Source of the DNA: Pinus tabuliformis
Lineage: Eukaryota; Streptophyta; Pinopsida; Pinales; Pinaceae
Length of the DNA stretch: 64,000 nt
Direction: 5' to 3'
Assembly: GCA_031772625.1 (NCBI GenBank)
Contig: CM062820.1
Coordinates: forward strand, 311,123,340-311,187,339
The translations under genes and the position numbers were made by a program. Position 1 is the stretch's first letter. Every line of letters starts with the position of its first letter. The notes beneath the pieces are model-generated. The model was not told the DNA's origin. It saw only the letters and a list, made by a program, of their open reading frames with translations, and did no database searches. Below are positions 12,126 to 21,242 of the stretch, in pieces.

Positions 12126-12788
12126 TTACAAAGGGTTTTATTATGCAAAACATAAGATATTTTCTTTTTATTCTAAGCAGTGAACTATATTTTGAAGTAA
12201 TCAATTTCAGAAATACGAAGCAATATTGTTTCACGATTCTTGTGGAAAATAAATGGTGATTCTTTCCTCTTTGTTAATATGTTTTTCCTTCTAATCTTTC
12301 ACATGGATGTTCTTTCTTGGTTGCTAAAAGAAGATTACAAGCTAAATTTACTTATAGTACTTTGCTCTGGCTTGTTAAACAATCTTAACATTTTCCTTCT
12401 GATATTAAATATAAAATTAATTTAAGTATTCTTTATATTTAATTGAATATTAATTCCTATTCATATTATTCATACCACACATAATTCATGAAATCGAAGA
12501 GTTTCCCTACCTTGCCTTGTTTTAGGTACTATATTTATTTGTGATTGATTATTGAAGATTTTTATGACTCCATGCCCAATGGAATTCTCTTTCATTGTAC
12601 AACCAAAATTTTTAAAATCCTACCTTAACCTTTCCTACCTAGATTAAGATATAAAAAGTAAAATTAAAAATCATATAGAGAGGGCCCTCTCTAAAGCTGG
12701 ATGGGCTAGTTCCCATCTTTAAAAGTGGTTTGTGGTTACCTTTGTAGTTTCCTCTTCAGCCTAGAAAAACTATGGAGTGCTAACGTTC

Positions 12789-12805
12789 TAGCGACCATAC
12801 TAGGG
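12789..12805 (+). promoter_or_regulatory. G1 primer binding site
   Basis: TAGCGACCATACTAGGG begins three bases after the LTR end. The G2 counterpart is TGGTGACCATAATGAGG, also three bases after its LTR. Together they suggest an ancestral TGGCGACC start, which resembles the complement of a plant tRNA-Arg 3' end. This tRNA assignment is tentative. Confidence 0.6.
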
Positions 12806-12950
12806 ACTACTTTCCTAGTAACTTAGATTTCAAAAAGATTAATCCTATTTCATGTGGGTGACAGTGAGTTAGGAAATATTTAGGCTTAATTCTTCACCCA
12901 TAAGTTGTGTTTTTACCTAGCTGTGACCAGTTCCCTTGGAAATCTAGCTC

Positions 12951-14199
12951 TTACAAAGATTTATACTAGATCACATCCAGATCCTGATCCTCATGAAGTT
13001 GTGAGTGATCCTGAGAGATTGATTAAGAAAAAGAACCTTAAATAAAGTTGAGAAAACAATACTCTCTTCTTGTGTCTTACTTACTCCTTGAAAGCTTCCC
13101 AAAACTTGAGGATAATGACTCTGATCTGTCCTTTGAATTTAGTATTTTTAGAACAAAATCTGACTTTTTGTTCTCAAAAAAAGTTTTTGATGAATCCGTT
13201 TTGAAACCATATATATTAGCACAAAATCTTATTATTTCAGATTCTAATAAAGATGTTGTACAACAGTTTGAAAAGCTTAAATATCTAGTAACTCTATTGA
13301 ATGGGGTTTCTCAAAAATCATTCATAGTTTAGCAAACTACCATTTCTTCTTCTAATTCATGATTTAATTCCCCTTTGATTTCCCCTTTTTCTACTATCCC
13401 CATTACATCTCTCATTCATACTCATTTTATAACCACTCAATAGGTTACAGTCCCACCTCCTTTACCACCCCTAACATCACTCACAACTACAGTTTCATCT
13501 TCCTCTCATATTCCAATCATGGTAGCTTGTTATGTCCCTTTTGTTTTGCAACAACCATTAAATTCTATGCCACTAAATTATTCACAATGTATACCACAAT
13601 TAGCTTAACAACACATTGATAAGATGAATGATTTTGTAGACCTATAAGAGGTTGATTATGATGATGTTCAAATAAGGTTGTTTTCTCAAAGTTTGACTGA
13701 TGAAGAAAGAAAATGGTATAGGGGATTAGCAGTAGGCAGTATTGCCAACTTGCAACAATTTCATCAAGTTCTTCCTTCTCATTGGGAGGTTAAAAATAAT
13801 CCACTTCATATTCTTGTAGAATATGAAAGTTTAAGAAGAGCTCCAGGAGAGTTAGTTCAAGATTATTCAGATAGATTCAAAAACCTTTATAATTATATTC
13901 CAATAGAAATAAAGCCCCCTCCAAGATTGGCTTTACTTCAATATCCAGATGGTTTTGATGCTGACATGGCCTATCAGTTGAGAGAAAGAAATCCAACCAC
14001 TTTAGAAGAGATGCAAAAGAATTTTGTTAGTGTAGAGGCCAATCTGCTGGCCAAGAAAGCTAAATTGAGGGATGAAAAGAGAGTGACTATTCAAGAAGAG
14101 CTTTCTTCATCGTTAGATGTGAAACTAGACACTTTGGTTAAAACTATGGAGAGAATGATGGAAAGAATGACTTTGATAGATAGAGTTACACCAAAATAA
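12951..14199 (+). pseudogene. G1 gag
   Basis: The first part reads IYTRSHPDPDPHEVVSDPE, which matches KYTRSNPDPNPPTIVSDPH at the G2 gag start. The capsid-like domain is the intact frame 13678-14199 (173 codons), with KWYRGLAVGSIANLQQF, VQDYSDRFKNLYNYIP and FDADMAYQLRERNPTTLEEM. The upstream N-terminal portion is frameshifted and stopped, for example at 13330 and near 13650. No zinc knuckle is visible before the frame ends in Lys/Met-rich helices. Gag would form the particle around genomic RNA. Confidence 0.8.
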
Positions 14200-15306
14200 C
14201 CACAAGGCGGTCCTCAGGTCACGAATCCAAATTTTAGAATGCAGCAGACCCAAATTAAAAAAAGAGAGCCAAGAAACCTAGGAGATCAACAACAAATTAG
14301 ACCTCCCTTTCAAGAAAATTATGCTGAGGAAGAAAATGAGACAACAGATGATCCATAAAATTATCAAATCAATCTCTTTGATGAAGGAGAAACAGATAAT
14401 GTTTTCTTGACCAAAGAGGAACAAGATTTGTTATTATTAGCACAATAAGATGTGATGCCTACAAAATTAGAGGATTATAAAAAGGGTTATCAAAATTCCA
14501 TTATGGAAGTGCATAAACAATATAATATAAGAAGTAAGAAAGTTGCAGCAAATCCTCCTGAAAAGATCCAAATTGATACACATTCTACAAGTCTAGAAAA
14601 GGTTGATCCTCCAAAGGAAACCCCTCAAAAACAAGATACAACTCCGAAAGATGTAGAAAAGCATCAACCTTCTTTTAACATTGAAAATGAGTTGTCAAAG
14701 GTTAAAATTTATGTTCCTCTAATTGAATTAACGAAAAAGGATGTTTATAAAAGTCAGTTTATAAAAGCATTAAAGATAGAGGAGGGAAAAAATACTGTAA
14801 ACATAAGTGATGATCAATCTAAATTGCTATTTGGACTAGAATTTGAGGGAAAATCACAAGATGGTAATATGCCACCATTTTATGTTAGGCTTAACATTCA
14901 TGATTTCGTTTTGCATAATGCCATGTTAGATTCAAGTGCTTCACATAATCTCATGCCCAAAGAGATTATGGAGAAACTCGAATTAGATATAACCATACCA
15001 TATAAAGACCTTTTCTATTTTAATTCAAGTAGAGTAAGATGCTTAGGTTTTATCAAGGATTTATGTGTAACCCTTGCCCAAATCCTAGCAAAACATGTAG
15101 TGATGGATATTGTTGTGCCTGATATACCTCCAAAATATGGAATTCTCTTGTCAAGTTCTTGGGGAGAAAAGTTGCAAGGCACCTTGCAGATGGATATGAC
15201 ATATGCAACTATTCCTCTTTTAACACAAAAAAGGAGGTTGTATAGGGAGAATTTGATAAAATATATGGTAAGAAACCAGGAGAAACCCAATAATTACCCA
15301 CTTTAA
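14200..15306 (+). pseudogene. G1 linker and aspartic protease
   Basis: A polar linker with stops (14200-14451) leads into an intact frame of 284 codons (14452-15306). The protease fold lies in its second half, with VLHNAMLDSSASHNLMP where a DSGA active site is expected, and MDIVVPDIPPKYGILLSSSWG in the C-terminal lobe. The Gly of the catalytic triad is Ser, which should damage activity. The same protein in G2 has DSRA. The frame continues to YRENLIKYMV before a stop, and RNase H follows. Confidence 0.8.
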
Positions 15307-15369
15307 TATATACATTAATGCATGGGTTCTTTCATTTTATATAATGAAATATGTTTAGAATAGGAAATG

Positions 15370-15975
15370 ACAGACATGGAAATTCAATCAAAGAAAACAC
15401 GAGATGTGGATTCAAAGACTAAAAAATAAGATGATAATGCTGAATACCTTTGGCATATCGATTTTGATGCGGTAGTCAACAAGGAAGGAGTAGGGGTTGG
15501 TGTATGGATCTTAGACACAAAATTAGGCAGCTCAAAAAAGTACTCCTACAATCTTTCTTTCCAATGGACCAACAATGTGGTTGAATATGAGGCACTTATT
15601 TTGGGGTTACAGTTATTGAAGGGATTAGGAGCCAAAATAATTTCAATCCATGGAGCTTTAGAACTCATCATAAATCAAATCAAAGGTGATTATTGAACTA
15701 AGCATCCTAGATTGAGGCCACATAGAAATGTTGCCTTTGAATTTTTTCACTATTTTCCAAAGTATCAGTTGTATTTGATTCCTAGAAATCAAAACGTGTT
15801 TGCTGATGCATTGGCTACCTCAGCAAGTACGTGTAAAATTCCTTTCCATCCAAATACGAAATATGAGATTGAGGTAAAACATAGACTTGCTATCCTGGAT
15901 AACATAAGGTATTGACAATTGTTTGACAATGAGGGGAGTTTGAAAATTCACATATTGATATAGAAAGTAGTGTTG
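15370..15975 (+). pseudogene. G1 RNase H placed upstream of RT
   Basis: This RNase H domain precedes RT rather than following it. It reads WHIDFDAVVNKEGVGVGVW, NNVVEYEALILGLQLL, IHGALELIINQIKGDY, and RNQNVFADALATSAS. Of the four catalytic acids the third (Asp in the GDxEL motif) is Ala here. The G2 copy keeps all four. Stops occur at about 15695 and 15915. It resembles the second, archaeal-type RNase H known in Tat-lineage elements. Confidence 0.75.
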
Positions 15976-15998
15976 AAGATGATAGACAAGAAACTATT

Positions 15999-17100
15999 TT
16001 GAATCAAATCAGTGAGAATCCTGATGAACATGAAGCAGAGATTGAAGTCCTGCAGTTAAAGGACAATGTAATACCAAGAGGTTTGGTACCACTTGAAGAA
16101 TTGTTTTATTTCAATGATGTGTCTCAAAAGCCCAAAATTCAACCTGTGGGAGCCGAAGTAGAGGATTGTAACATAGGCACTAAAGGAAATCCAAATATTG
16201 TGAAGATTTCTAAGTCTTTACCTCCAGAAGAGGAACAAAAATCCATTGATTTATTGAGATAATACTCTGATGTTTTTGCATGGGGATACGAATATTTGAA
16301 GGCCGATGATACTAGTACTATTCAACATACTATTCCTATCAAAGAGGACCAGGAACCTTATAAACAAAATCTAAGGAGGGTGAACCTTTTTCTGCAACCT
16401 TTAATTGAAAAAGAGGTAAGGAAGATTTTTTATGCCAAGATTATTGTACCTTTGAGATTTTCTAAATGGTTTTCAAATATAATACTAGTGAGGAAAAATC
16501 TTGGAGAAGTAAGGTTATGTGTGGATTTCCGAAACCTTAATAAATTTTCTCTCAAAGATAATTACCCCTTCCCAAACATGCATCATATTTTGTAGAGGGT
16601 AGTTGGTTCTAGTAGAATTTCCATGTTTGATGGTTTTTCAAGTTACAACCAGACTTTAGTGCATCCAAATGATCAAGAAAAACAATCTTCACAACACCAT
16701 GGGGAACTTTCATGTATGTGAAGATGCCTTTTGGGCTTATGAATGCAGGGGAACATTTTTAGAGAGAAATTGACATTGATTTTTCACATGAAAAGGACAA
16801 ATTTATTGTGATATATCAATATGATATCCCTGTTTTTCTAAAACTTAGGAAGGTCATTTGTTTCATTTGACAATTGTCTTTGAGAAATGTAGAAGTTTCG
16901 GTATTTCCTTAAATCCTAAAAAGTCTCTTTTTGGTTTGGAACAAGGTAAACTTCTAGGCCATATAATTTCCAAATATGGTATTAGAATTTACCCAAGTAG
17001 AATTGAGACTATCATGAAAATTGATCCCCCAAGAAACAAAAAGGAAGTATAGTCTTTCATTGGTAGAATTTATTTTCTGTGGAGTTTTATCCCAAATTTA
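15999..17100 (+). pseudogene. G1 reverse transcriptase
   Basis: The frame 15999-16262 is the acidic region between RNase H and RT (VIPRGLVPLEELF, also present in G2). RT proper begins at 16296, with STIQHTIPIKEDQEPYKQ, ILVRKNLGEVRLCVDFRNLN and PFPNMHHIL, and runs through FGISLNPKKSLFGLEQGKLLGHII to IDPPRNKKEV. The catalytic YLDD motif has become YQYD in VIYQYDIPVF (about 16811-16840). There are several stops and a frame change around 16680-16860. The polymerase cannot be active. Confidence 0.82.
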
Positions 17101-17679
17101 GCTTAAATCTTAAGAGATATCACCAACATGTTGAGAAAGGACAATGAAATAAAATGGAATGCAGAACCAAAAAGGTCATTTAGTGAGGTAAATGCAATCT
17201 TGACCCATGCTAATGTTTTATCCAGATCTGATTTCACTAAGGATTTCATTATTTTTTCTTTCGCTTCAAAACAGATTATTGTAGTAGTACTAATGCAAAA
17301 AAACAAGGAGGGCTATGAGCAACCCATAGAATTTTCCAGTAGGGGGTTAAGAGATGCTTCTTTGAAATACAATATTATGGAAAAGAAAGATTTTGCCTTG
17401 GTAAAAGCTTTGAAAGATTTCAGAATGTATATTTTGCATTCTAATATAATTGTGTTTGTTCCCAATGCAGTAGTAAAAGACATCGTTACTTAGAATTATC
17501 CAAAAGGAAGGAGAGGTAAGTGGATAGATGTTATTTTAGAATATGATATTGAGATTCAGCACACAAAGCTTATTAAGGGTAGGGGATTGGCCAAATTGAT
17601 AGTTGAATCAAATTTGCATGCATTGGACATCAATTTTATTGTTTCTCTACATGGTGAAGAAGAATCTACCCAATAGGTA
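17101..17679 (+). pseudogene. G1 resident RNase H, up to the solo LTR
   Basis: This segment corresponds to the usual Ty3 RNase H after RT (MLRKDNEIKWNAEPKRSF, FIIFSFASKQIIVVVLMQ, EQPIEFSSRGLRDA, LVKALKDFRMYILHS). The first catalytic Asp, expected in the DASG-type motif, is missing: the text is SFAS. The same is true in G2, so the loss is probably a family trait, with the upstream RNase H taking over. The frame is broken at 17675-17679 by the target duplication of a solo LTR; the protein resumes at 18664 with VSEIFVTAPWYTDIVYVLQ. Confidence 0.78.
17675..17679 (+). repeat. Target duplication AGGTA of the solo LTR, left copy
   Basis: AGGTA precedes the solo LTR and recurs at 18664-18668 right after it. 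Removing one copy and the LTR rejoins the G1 protein in frame at VSEIF. Confidence 0.92.
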
Positions 17680-18267
17680 TGTTGGCTTGAGGGGGCCTGA
17701 CCCAGGTTCAATGTTAGTTAGCCAAACAAATCCCTACACTATTGGTCCTTTCAGCATCAGCCTGCGGAGCGCAGATCGAAGTCTCACCCGATGCAGTATG
17801 GGGGGATGCTAGAACCAAGTTTTCGTGCCTTGAGATGGTCGTGATGTCGGTTTATTCCTTTTATTCCTGCTTTCACGCTGGTCATTAAGTTCTAGGGCTC
17901 TGTGTACCTAGCCCCTTATTCCTCTCTTCGATACCTCCGCAAAAGGGTACAACTGACATTCGCGCAGCCCTAAACTTTGATTAAGATACTTTCGCACTGC
18001 TAAGGCAACGTATTGCACAAATCATCAAGTTATCTTAAGAATATTACTTATCTTATTATGAAAACGTAGTTAGCCTCACATAAACAGATGTTCTTACATG
18101 CATTCACTTAACCAGTGTAATTACATACATTCGCGCATCCTATAAGCATTATAAATGAAATTCACACATAACATGTCAAGATGGATTAACAGGAACACAG
18201 ACACAAAATTTGCAGAATACTTCTCTTTATTGATATATTCCAAGTGATTACAGAATCTATCCACCCT

Positions 18268-18350
18268 GCGTACACAACTGCAGGGGTCCGCGCACTCAGC
18301 TGTGGACTTCCACCCTAGGCCTCTACGCACTCAACTACAAAGCCTCTGCC
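18268..18350. repeat. Short CGCACTCAGCTG array in the solo LTR
   Basis: Three to four degenerate units built on CGCACTCAGCTGYRG. The matching array in the X LTR is at about 29588-29660. Confidence 0.6.
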
Positions 18351-18450
18351 TACACTATGACCTGAAACTTAGACTTCTTACTTGAGAGCTATGACTCTCT
18401 AAGACTTATCTCAACTCATTACTACTACTTAGAGCTTACTTACTTAGCTC

Positions 18451-18458
18451 TTTTTATA
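18451..18458 (-). promoter_or_regulatory. TATA box of the solo LTR
   Basis: TATAAAAA on the minus strand, directly downstream (minus sense) of a 22-base palindrome at 18463-18484. Confidence 0.55.
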
Positions 18459-18462
18459 CAAT

Positions 18463-18484
18463 CCCATGGTCCATGGACCATGGG
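18463..18484. promoter_or_regulatory. 22-base perfect palindrome
   Basis: The core is CCATGGTCCATGGACCATGG with one more C/G pair outside. It ends about 4 bases from the TATA box. The X LTR has an imperfect version at the same place (about 29794-29815). A dimeric regulator site is possible but unproven. Confidence 0.6.
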
Positions 18485-18663
18485 TAGATCTTTTACAGCT
18501 AACTTTACTTTACAAAACTAAGGGCGGACAAACCTTTATGAGTCATGACACATTCGTGCTCTGAGACCACAAAATGCGAAGAATTTACAAGTTTATTACA
18601 AAATTTGACCCAAAACATGGGCTTTTGCCCCAAAAATGTCCTTGGGGGATCCCGTTCCCAACA

Positions 18664-19960
18664 AGGTATCAGAGATTTTTGTTACTGCCCCCTGGTACAC
18701 AGACATTGTTTATGTTTTACAACATTTACAAGCTCCATTAGGCTTGCGAAAGACTAAAGCAAGATTCCTAAAATTAAAAGATGTTAAACTCTACATTCTG
18801 AATCAAGATTTATATTGGAAGGATGTTGGAGGGATTTTATTGAATCGTTTGTTAGAGGACAAAGCAAATAAGACGATGGAATAATTTCATAAAGGTGATT
18901 GTGGAGGGCGTCTTTTCTGGAAGACTACAACAATTAGAATCTTGAGAGCTAGTTTTGACTGGCCTAATTTGTTTGCTAATGTGCCCAAAAGGGTTTCTAC
19001 TTGTCATCAATGTCATATTTTTGAAGGAAAATGGAAACTTTTACCTTTTCCTTTAAATCCTATTTCAGTAGAAGTACCTTTTCAGCAGTGGGTTTTGGAT
19101 TTTATTGGTGAGATTCATCCTAGTTCTTCGGTCCAACAAAAGTGGATTCTGATAGCCACATATTACTTCACCAAATGGATAGAAGTAGTTCCAACTAGGT
19201 ACTCCACAAACTCAGTAATTATTTAATTCATGGAAGGTAATATTTTTTCTAGGTTTGGCTATCCTCACAAAATCATCATTGATAATGTTGCTGATTTTAA
19301 ATCTAAGATGATGGTATATTTTTGTAATAAATATCATATAGTTCTAGGACATTCTACTGCCTATTATCCTCAAGGAAATGGGTTAGCAAAATATTCTAAC
19401 AATATCTTGGTCAATATAGTAAATAATTTGTTACTAGAGAATAAGAAATCTTGGCACAAAAAGTTGATAAATGCTCTATTGATTGATAGGGTAAGCACTA
19501 AGAAATAAATTGGAATGTCACCTTTCCAACTAGTTTATGGAGTTGATGCAGTTTCCCCTACCTCCCTAGGAATTCCAACATTGAAATTATTGCAAGAATT
19601 AGAGGTTGAAAAAAATGATGCGCAAAGAAGACTAAATCAAATGATACAATTGCAGTAGACCATAGAACAAGTCTACAACAACACACAGATAATTCAGGAT
19701 AAGATCAAAATAATTCATGATCACAGAGTGAAAGATGATGATTTTCATCTTAATTACCTTGTGTTAAAATGGGATGCCATAAATGAGGAAGAGGGAAAAC
19801 ATGGAAAATTTGGCAGTTTATAGAAGGGATCTTATAAAATTGAAGCTTTTTGTGGGATCAATGTTTTTCTGTTAAAAGATATATTAGGAGAATGACTAGA
19901 TGGAGGGTCTGTCAATGGAAGGTTACTCAAATGTTACTTTACCTAAATTTCGCTGGTTTA
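18664..19960 (+). pseudogene. G1 integrase
   Basis: After the end of the RNase H linker (WYTDIVYVLQHLQAPLGL) comes the zinc module FHKGDCGGRLFWKTT...CHQCHIF, whose second His is Arg. In the core, the first Asp is Tyr in LIATYYFTKWIEVVP, the second Asp stays in IIIDNVADFKSK, and the catalytic Glu is Lys in YYPQGNGLAKYSNN. The C-terminal part reads SPFQLVYGVDAVSP, LNYLVLKWDAINEEEGKHGKF and NGRLLKCYF. Stops are at about 18881, 19224, 19506 and 19658. It would have inserted cDNA but is inactive. Confidence 0.85.
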
Positions 19961-20209
19961 AACCAACAACATTGTATATACCATTTTAGTGTTCCAAGTA
20001 CTATAGGTATGGGTGGTTGTCATAAAAAATTGAAGGCCAGAGTGAAGGCCCTAAGTTCCAAATTGAATTGCTACCATATGTAATGAATTTCTAGTTAATC
20101 AGGTCAATTTCAATTGTTTGAAGGTTAAATAAATGCCCAATGGAGAAGGCTACTAGTCTACAGTGTTCTTGGCACCTCATAGGGAGGATGCCATCCCCAT
20201 TGGAGCCAC
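19961..20209 (+). other. G1 3' noncoding segment before the 3' LTR
   Basis: No frame is seen. It ends with a block, CTTGGCACCTCATAGGGAGG then GCCATCCCCATTGGAGCCA, that matches the G2 segment ahead of its 3' LTR. A short purine run, AGGGAGGA (20181-20188), is the best polypurine primer candidate, though it lies about 21 bases from the LTR. Confidence 0.55.
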
Positions 20210-20825
20210 TATTAGGGTCCTATAAATATAGTGATCAAGGTATGATTATCTAGCCATTTATCCCAGTGGGATGTTGTAAATTATTTTTCATTTTAAGTTG
20301 TTTAGTTGTTAAAAAAAATAGAAAAAAAAGAAAGAAAAATAAAAAAGAAAGAAAAATAAAAAAGAAAGAAAAATAGAGAAAAAATGAAGAGAGGAATAAA
20401 ATAAAAGTATTTAAAGAAAAATGAATGAAATATAATCCTCAAAAGGGCATGCCAGCCAAAATGTTTCCTAAGTTGTTTTGTTTATTATCCTTAAATCTTG
20501 ATTAAATTAGCAAAAGTATGGTTTAAATGGTGAATAAAAGTTGACATGATGTTTTGTCATTTTTTAATAAAGAACTGGTGCTTTTGGATGAATGAGATCA
20601 TCCTCGCCAAAATCAATGGTAGGGAACGATGTTCACCCCCCGACCTCCCGAAGGCTAATGAGGAGGTGGGATTCAAAAAGTGGTTTGTTTGAAACCAACA
20701 TCAACCACGTTGAGGCCCCATAGACATTTCAAGGGCCTCTCCTCCCTTACCACTTACCGTCCAACCCCACCAACTTGAAAACCATCTCCTTCTTCCACTT
20801 TCCCTTTCTCCCACTCCACTCAAAG

Positions 20826-20931
20826 CCCTCCACCATATCTGTCCACACCACACCACCACATCTGTCCATGGCACACCACCACATCTATCCACGCCACACC
20901 ACCACATTCGTCCATGTCACATCACCCCCTT
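20826..20931 (+). repeat. Minisatellite in G1 3' LTR
   Basis: About four units of period near 23, built on CACCACATCTGTCCATGGCA. It corresponds to 8158-8262 but individual units differ. Confidence 0.75.
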
Positions 20932-21242
20932 TATATCACATTACTATTGGCCAAATTTCCTACCAATAGTCGTATAGATGTTGGTCATTAACTTCCACCA
21001 ATGTTTAAACCATTAATTGTGACGCTCAAAAAATGGTAATTTTGTTGTTAATTTTCTTTCCCTTTTCACTTTAAAAATACCACATTGCCCAACATTTCTC
21101 CCTTTGCCATTTCATTGTATCAATGTAGGTTCATGCCTAGAGATTATTCAAGTGCACCACTTCCCTCTACAATCGACATCCTCTTCTATTATCAATCAAG
21201 TACAAATAAGGTAATTTCCCTTGAGGCTCTTTACAATCTAAA

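Larger units (their letters stand above)
7535..12785 (+). repeat. G1 5' LTR (5251 bp)
   Basis: The LTR runs from TGTTATGATAT to CTAACG (originally CA) beside the primer site. It is collinear with 20210-25439 throughout. In order it holds a purine-rich tract (about 7636-7740), a C-run, a minisatellite (8158-8262), a long coding remnant (8578-11899), a TATA box (12118-12125) and a closing block GGTTTGTGGTTACC shared with the G2 LTR end. More than 60 percent of this LTR is former coding sequence, which is unusual. Confidence 0.9.
17680..18663 (-). mobile_element. Solo LTR of the X family (984 bp)
   Basis: The sequence starts TGTTGGCTTGAG, ends CCCAACA, has perfect AGGTA duplications and contains no coding part. 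It aligns with the X LTR at 29043-29984 (shared CCTGACCCA, GCGCAGA, ATGGGGGG and CACTCAGCTG words). The TATA box (18451-18458) is on the minus strand, so it is oriented minus. A solo LTR forms by recombination between the two LTRs of a full element. It is GC-richer than its surroundings. Confidence 0.92.

Noticed and set aside
20701-20907. Trp/Gly-rich minus-strand frame
   Set aside because: It is the complement of the minisatellite in the G1 3' LTR.
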